Of a stretch of 64,000 nt of DNA, positions 60,930 to 64,000 are shown in pieces; the first letter of the stretch is position 1; every line of letters starts with the position of its first letter. The notes under the pieces were generated by a model. The model was given only the letters and a program-made list of their open reading frames with translations, had not been told where the DNA came from and did not search any database. Origin of the DNA: Limnanthes douglasii subsp. nivea (taxonomy: Eukaryota; Streptophyta; Magnoliopsida; Brassicales; Limnanthaceae); the NCBI GenBank assembly GCA_036936605.1, contig JAUPFV010000002.1:203135273-203199272 (forward strand), read 5' to 3'. Position numbers and translations under genes: made by a program.

Positions 60930-61739
60930 AAATATCGATTTTCATGAATCAAGGAGCTTTTTGAATACTAAATAAATATTTATCGTTTGACCAATTAAGT
61001 TAGAAGTTCGTTATTTTTTATTGTCGTGGCCAATTGACTTAGTTTAATTTCTTTTTTACAACAAAGGAAAAATATGATTAGTGTGTCCATTCTCTAGACG
61101 ACTGTTATAAAGAAATAAAGGAAGTATCATTTAACGAAATATCTTTTATATTGTAGTTTTCGATATTATAATATTATTTATTATATTTTGTCAATTAAAT
61201 CAGATTTTTTCTATAAAAGGGAAAAATAATTATTATCTCCATAATATTTTTGTATAATTTCAAAACGACATGTATTTTGGGATGGAATGATTACTTTATC
61301 TATTTTTGTTTTGCAAAACTTTATTACTTCGTAATGTTATTAATCAAAAAATTAGTATTATGTGTTGGTAAAGCGATAGGATTTTTTTTTATTTTTTTGT
61401 TAAACAGTTTTCGAAGGATAAAAGATTTAATTGGTTATTATGTAGAGTAAATTTCTAACTTTTTTAGCCATATGTTTAGTAATTAAATAAATGGTTTTGT
61501 TACATTAAGTTAGAAATTTTATAGATTTCAACCGACCATATATGAAATATTAATTTTTAGTTTTGAGAATTGAATAGATGGTGGATATCATTTCGAAAAA
61601 CAAAATATTATTTATTATGGATATCGATTGAGACTATAATCAAATCGTCATGTATCCTAACGATGAGAAAATACGACCTTCATAGGTAGATACTATGTCC
61701 AATGTTATAAAGTAATATTTTTCGGACTAAAAATGCAGG
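60930..61739. other. No gene seen
   Basis: AT-rich flank right of the MULE; no supported feature. Confidence 0.45.
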
Positions 61740-64000
61740 TGTGATATGCAAAAAACTGGTAAATAAAGCTTCATTCACCCAAATAGGACGAAACATTAAG
61801 ACATTTTGATGACATGATAAGCAATAGTCGAAAACAAAACAAAACCACCACATATCGCGAAGAGACTTTCGACAACTTTCGAATAATTAATCTCAAACTC
61901 AATCTAGATAAATATACACTCAGAGTCCCCTCATAGAAACTCTTGTGTACTTCTTCAGGGAAAAAAAGATCTACTTCAACTATTGAATCTAGTAGCTATG
62001 AAACCATCACAATGTATCAAAGTGGTGTCAAAGAAGTGCACTTTTTTCAAAGTACTCAAGTGTGTACGGTAGTTCAACTGGATGCCTGAATATTGATGAG
62101 GCAATCAAAAAAATCAAGGATCACTTTGCTTCTCCAAATATCATCATTTAACAGAACTTATGTGATATATCTTTGTTTACACTTGGTTTTATCTAACTAC
62201 GTTGTTAGCGCAGTTCCGGTCAAAGAATAATAAACCACATACAAATCTATTTATTATTTCAACAAATCCCTATTTGTTTTTGAACATTGTTATATGCAAC
62301 TAGAGAAACTAATATTAACTCAAGTAGTAACCCCATGAAAATTATGTCATACTTTTAAGGCCCCATAATTATGGTATAAACATTTTTTCCTCTGAGGAAC
62401 GTTCTCCAAAGTCTGAAACGTAGGACAAACTCACACAGGGATTTGTAAAACTTGGAGATTTCGACATCAAAATTAAACCACAAATCATTGTTAAATCCTA
62501 GGCTCTAACAGATTTCTTCATCAAAATTCAAGTCAAATGAGCTACTGTCTCAGACGCTAATCTTGAACCATTATGGAAAGTCTGTACAAAAATGACTTAA
62601 ACGATCAAGCATCCAACATTGATATTTAACTTATTTATTCCACTATAAACGTTTTGCATCTATTCAGCTGATTTAAATTCCCTGTCTCAAACAACTAAGC
62701 CAAGTATGAAACATGTATAGTAGGGTTATGAATCACTAAAATATGTAGGGCACGACCCATAAAGTTTCTCATTGACTACCAACTTGTAACCAATCGTGAT
62801 TTTTGATGAGCCAAAGCATAAAAATGATACACTTATCCTCTCTTTAAGAAAGTTATGGGTTGAGGTCTCAAAACTCGAACAAGTCCATTACGAACAAGTA
62901 CTATGGACTGAAAATAAAATAGCTGATGCACTCTATTCTACAAGAAGTGTGAATCATAATATTGGTTTATCACATGAGAAACACGTTCTATTTAGTATAT
63001 AACAATGGTCGAGTCCTCCAAAACATCTTATGAGGCTATTTTTATTAACCAACCACCCGATTGGTGAATTATAATATGACTCACCTCGTACAATAGACGT
63101 TATTCAAGGCTAGAAGTGTTAAAATACGGTTCACTCGCTACATTATACTTGAAAACATTCTATTTGTACAAGGTCTCTTACGACCTCTACTTCGATTCTT
63201 GGGCTTATAAAAACTTATTTTATACTCGAACTACTACACGAATGAGAAGAAGGAGCCGGTTGCAGGTATAAATGCATCGACAATAAATATACTTATTAGT
63301 CTAATATTAGCCAATGATATATGAGGTCATTAATGGAACTTGTGATGTGTTGTGATAAAATTTAGCGATTCACAAACTCAATTCATAGCCCGGCGGTACC
63401 AATATTGTAAATCCCCACAGTTTTTTCTTTTGATGTATGATGGTTAGACATAGTAGGGACCTACCAAAAGCACTCGGGGGAGACGGTTACTTTTAGTCAC
63501 AACCGACTACTTTTAAAAATGGATGGTGGAAAAATTCTCAAGTAAGAAGTTATGCCCAATAAGTTATACATTTCATCGAAACTAACATTCCTTGAATCTA
63601 TATAACCTACAAGGTCTCAATTTTTTATAAAGGTACATAATTCTAAACGAGTATCTTGCCAAAAAAATTAAAATCTCTAGCGTTGACCAAATACTATGCA
63701 CCCCTTCCATTCTAAAAAAATAGATAAATTTAGGTAACAAACTGAGCTATTCTATCTCGCCTATACTACACCCCTCAAGGGGTTTGTTGTGAATTGGATG
63801 AATTACTCCAAAATAAATTATAGTCATACCTCCCCATGTTGATAAGTAAAACAATGAAGCCTCCATATGTCCTAGTCTATGTGATAACGCTCGTGGTACT
63901 AACATAAATGTTTCTACCATCTTTTTGAAATAACAAGTTACAATAAATGATTAAAGTATGGATAACCAAAATATCAAGCTTGATGTTGTCAACTAAACGC
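61740..64000 (+). mobile_element. Decayed Ty3/gypsy pol, cut by window edge
   Basis: Heavily broken + strand pol. In order: an RT end near 61800-61920 (HFDDMIS, INLKLNLDKYTLRVPS), then LEKLILTQVV near 62300 and a GDFDIKIKPQIIVKSQALTD segment with FFIKIQ near 62455-62530. RNase H end near 62850-62930 (VSKLEQVHYEQVLWTENKIA, then DAL); integrase entry near 63420-63500 (WLDIVGTYQKH). These follow the order of the Tat-type element at 27155 but are far more decayed. No LTR is in the window. Confidence 0.65.

Noticed and set aside
62649..62662. A GCATCTATT motif outside the MULE
   Set aside because: A single imperfect copy 1.7 kb beyond the element end is expected by chance and does not extend the array.

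Overview
The window reads as AT-rich nuclear DNA of a flowering plant, almost certainly a eudicot. The signs are intron-containing glycoside hydrolase family 28 genes of the pollen exopolygalacturonase type, Ty1/copia and Ty3/gypsy LTR elements, plant L1-type LINEs with a DUF4283-like ORF1, an hAT element and a Mutator-like element (MULE) carrying a ULP1-type protease gene. Nothing identifies the species. All readings, boundaries and counts here were made by eye; no database was searched.

Host genes. Three complete four-exon polygalacturonase genes lie on the + strand: PG1 at 7672-9257 (409 aa), PG2 at 44962-46673 (405 aa) and PG3 at 47864-49513 (402 aa). Each has a signal peptide, all four GH28 motifs and phase-0 introns at matching places. 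PG2 and PG3 are a recent tandem duplication of about 2.9 kb that includes the promoter; PG1 is a more diverged relative about 36 kb away. They are probably secreted enzymes acting on cell-wall pectin in pollen.

Mobile DNA. Nearly everything between PG1 and PG2 is transposon. In order: a minus-strand copia remnant at the left edge (1-1450); two decayed + strand LINEs (9850-11460 and 12160-16570); a 1.3-kb hAT deletion derivative with a perfect 8-bp target duplication (17563-18865); a copia element with both LTRs (19577-24197) that was itself hit by a 424-bp foldback Mutator-type element (22936-23359); then a minus-strand LINE (24250-27149 and 37544-38755) split inside its reverse transcriptase by a 10.4-kb Tat-type Ty3/gypsy element (27155-37538). 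The Ty3 element carries an antisense, intron-containing extra gene. Further right are a long-inverted-repeat element with a minisatellite core (41.16-42.18 kb), a probable solo LTR (42617-42849) and a minus-strand LINE ORF1 fragment (43.4-44.0 kb).

Right of PG3 is an 11-kb MULE (about 49993-60914). A + strand gene with a plant-mobile-domain-like part and a ULP1 cysteine protease converges on a minus-strand Mutator transposase, with a small acidic reading frame between them. All three are broken. Its non-coding parts carry dozens of copies of a short motif near RTTYCRCATCTATC, all in one orientation and seemingly excluded from exons. I found no ready explanation and consider this the most unusual signal in the window. 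The right edge (61.74-64.0 kb) is a heavily decayed Ty3/gypsy pol.
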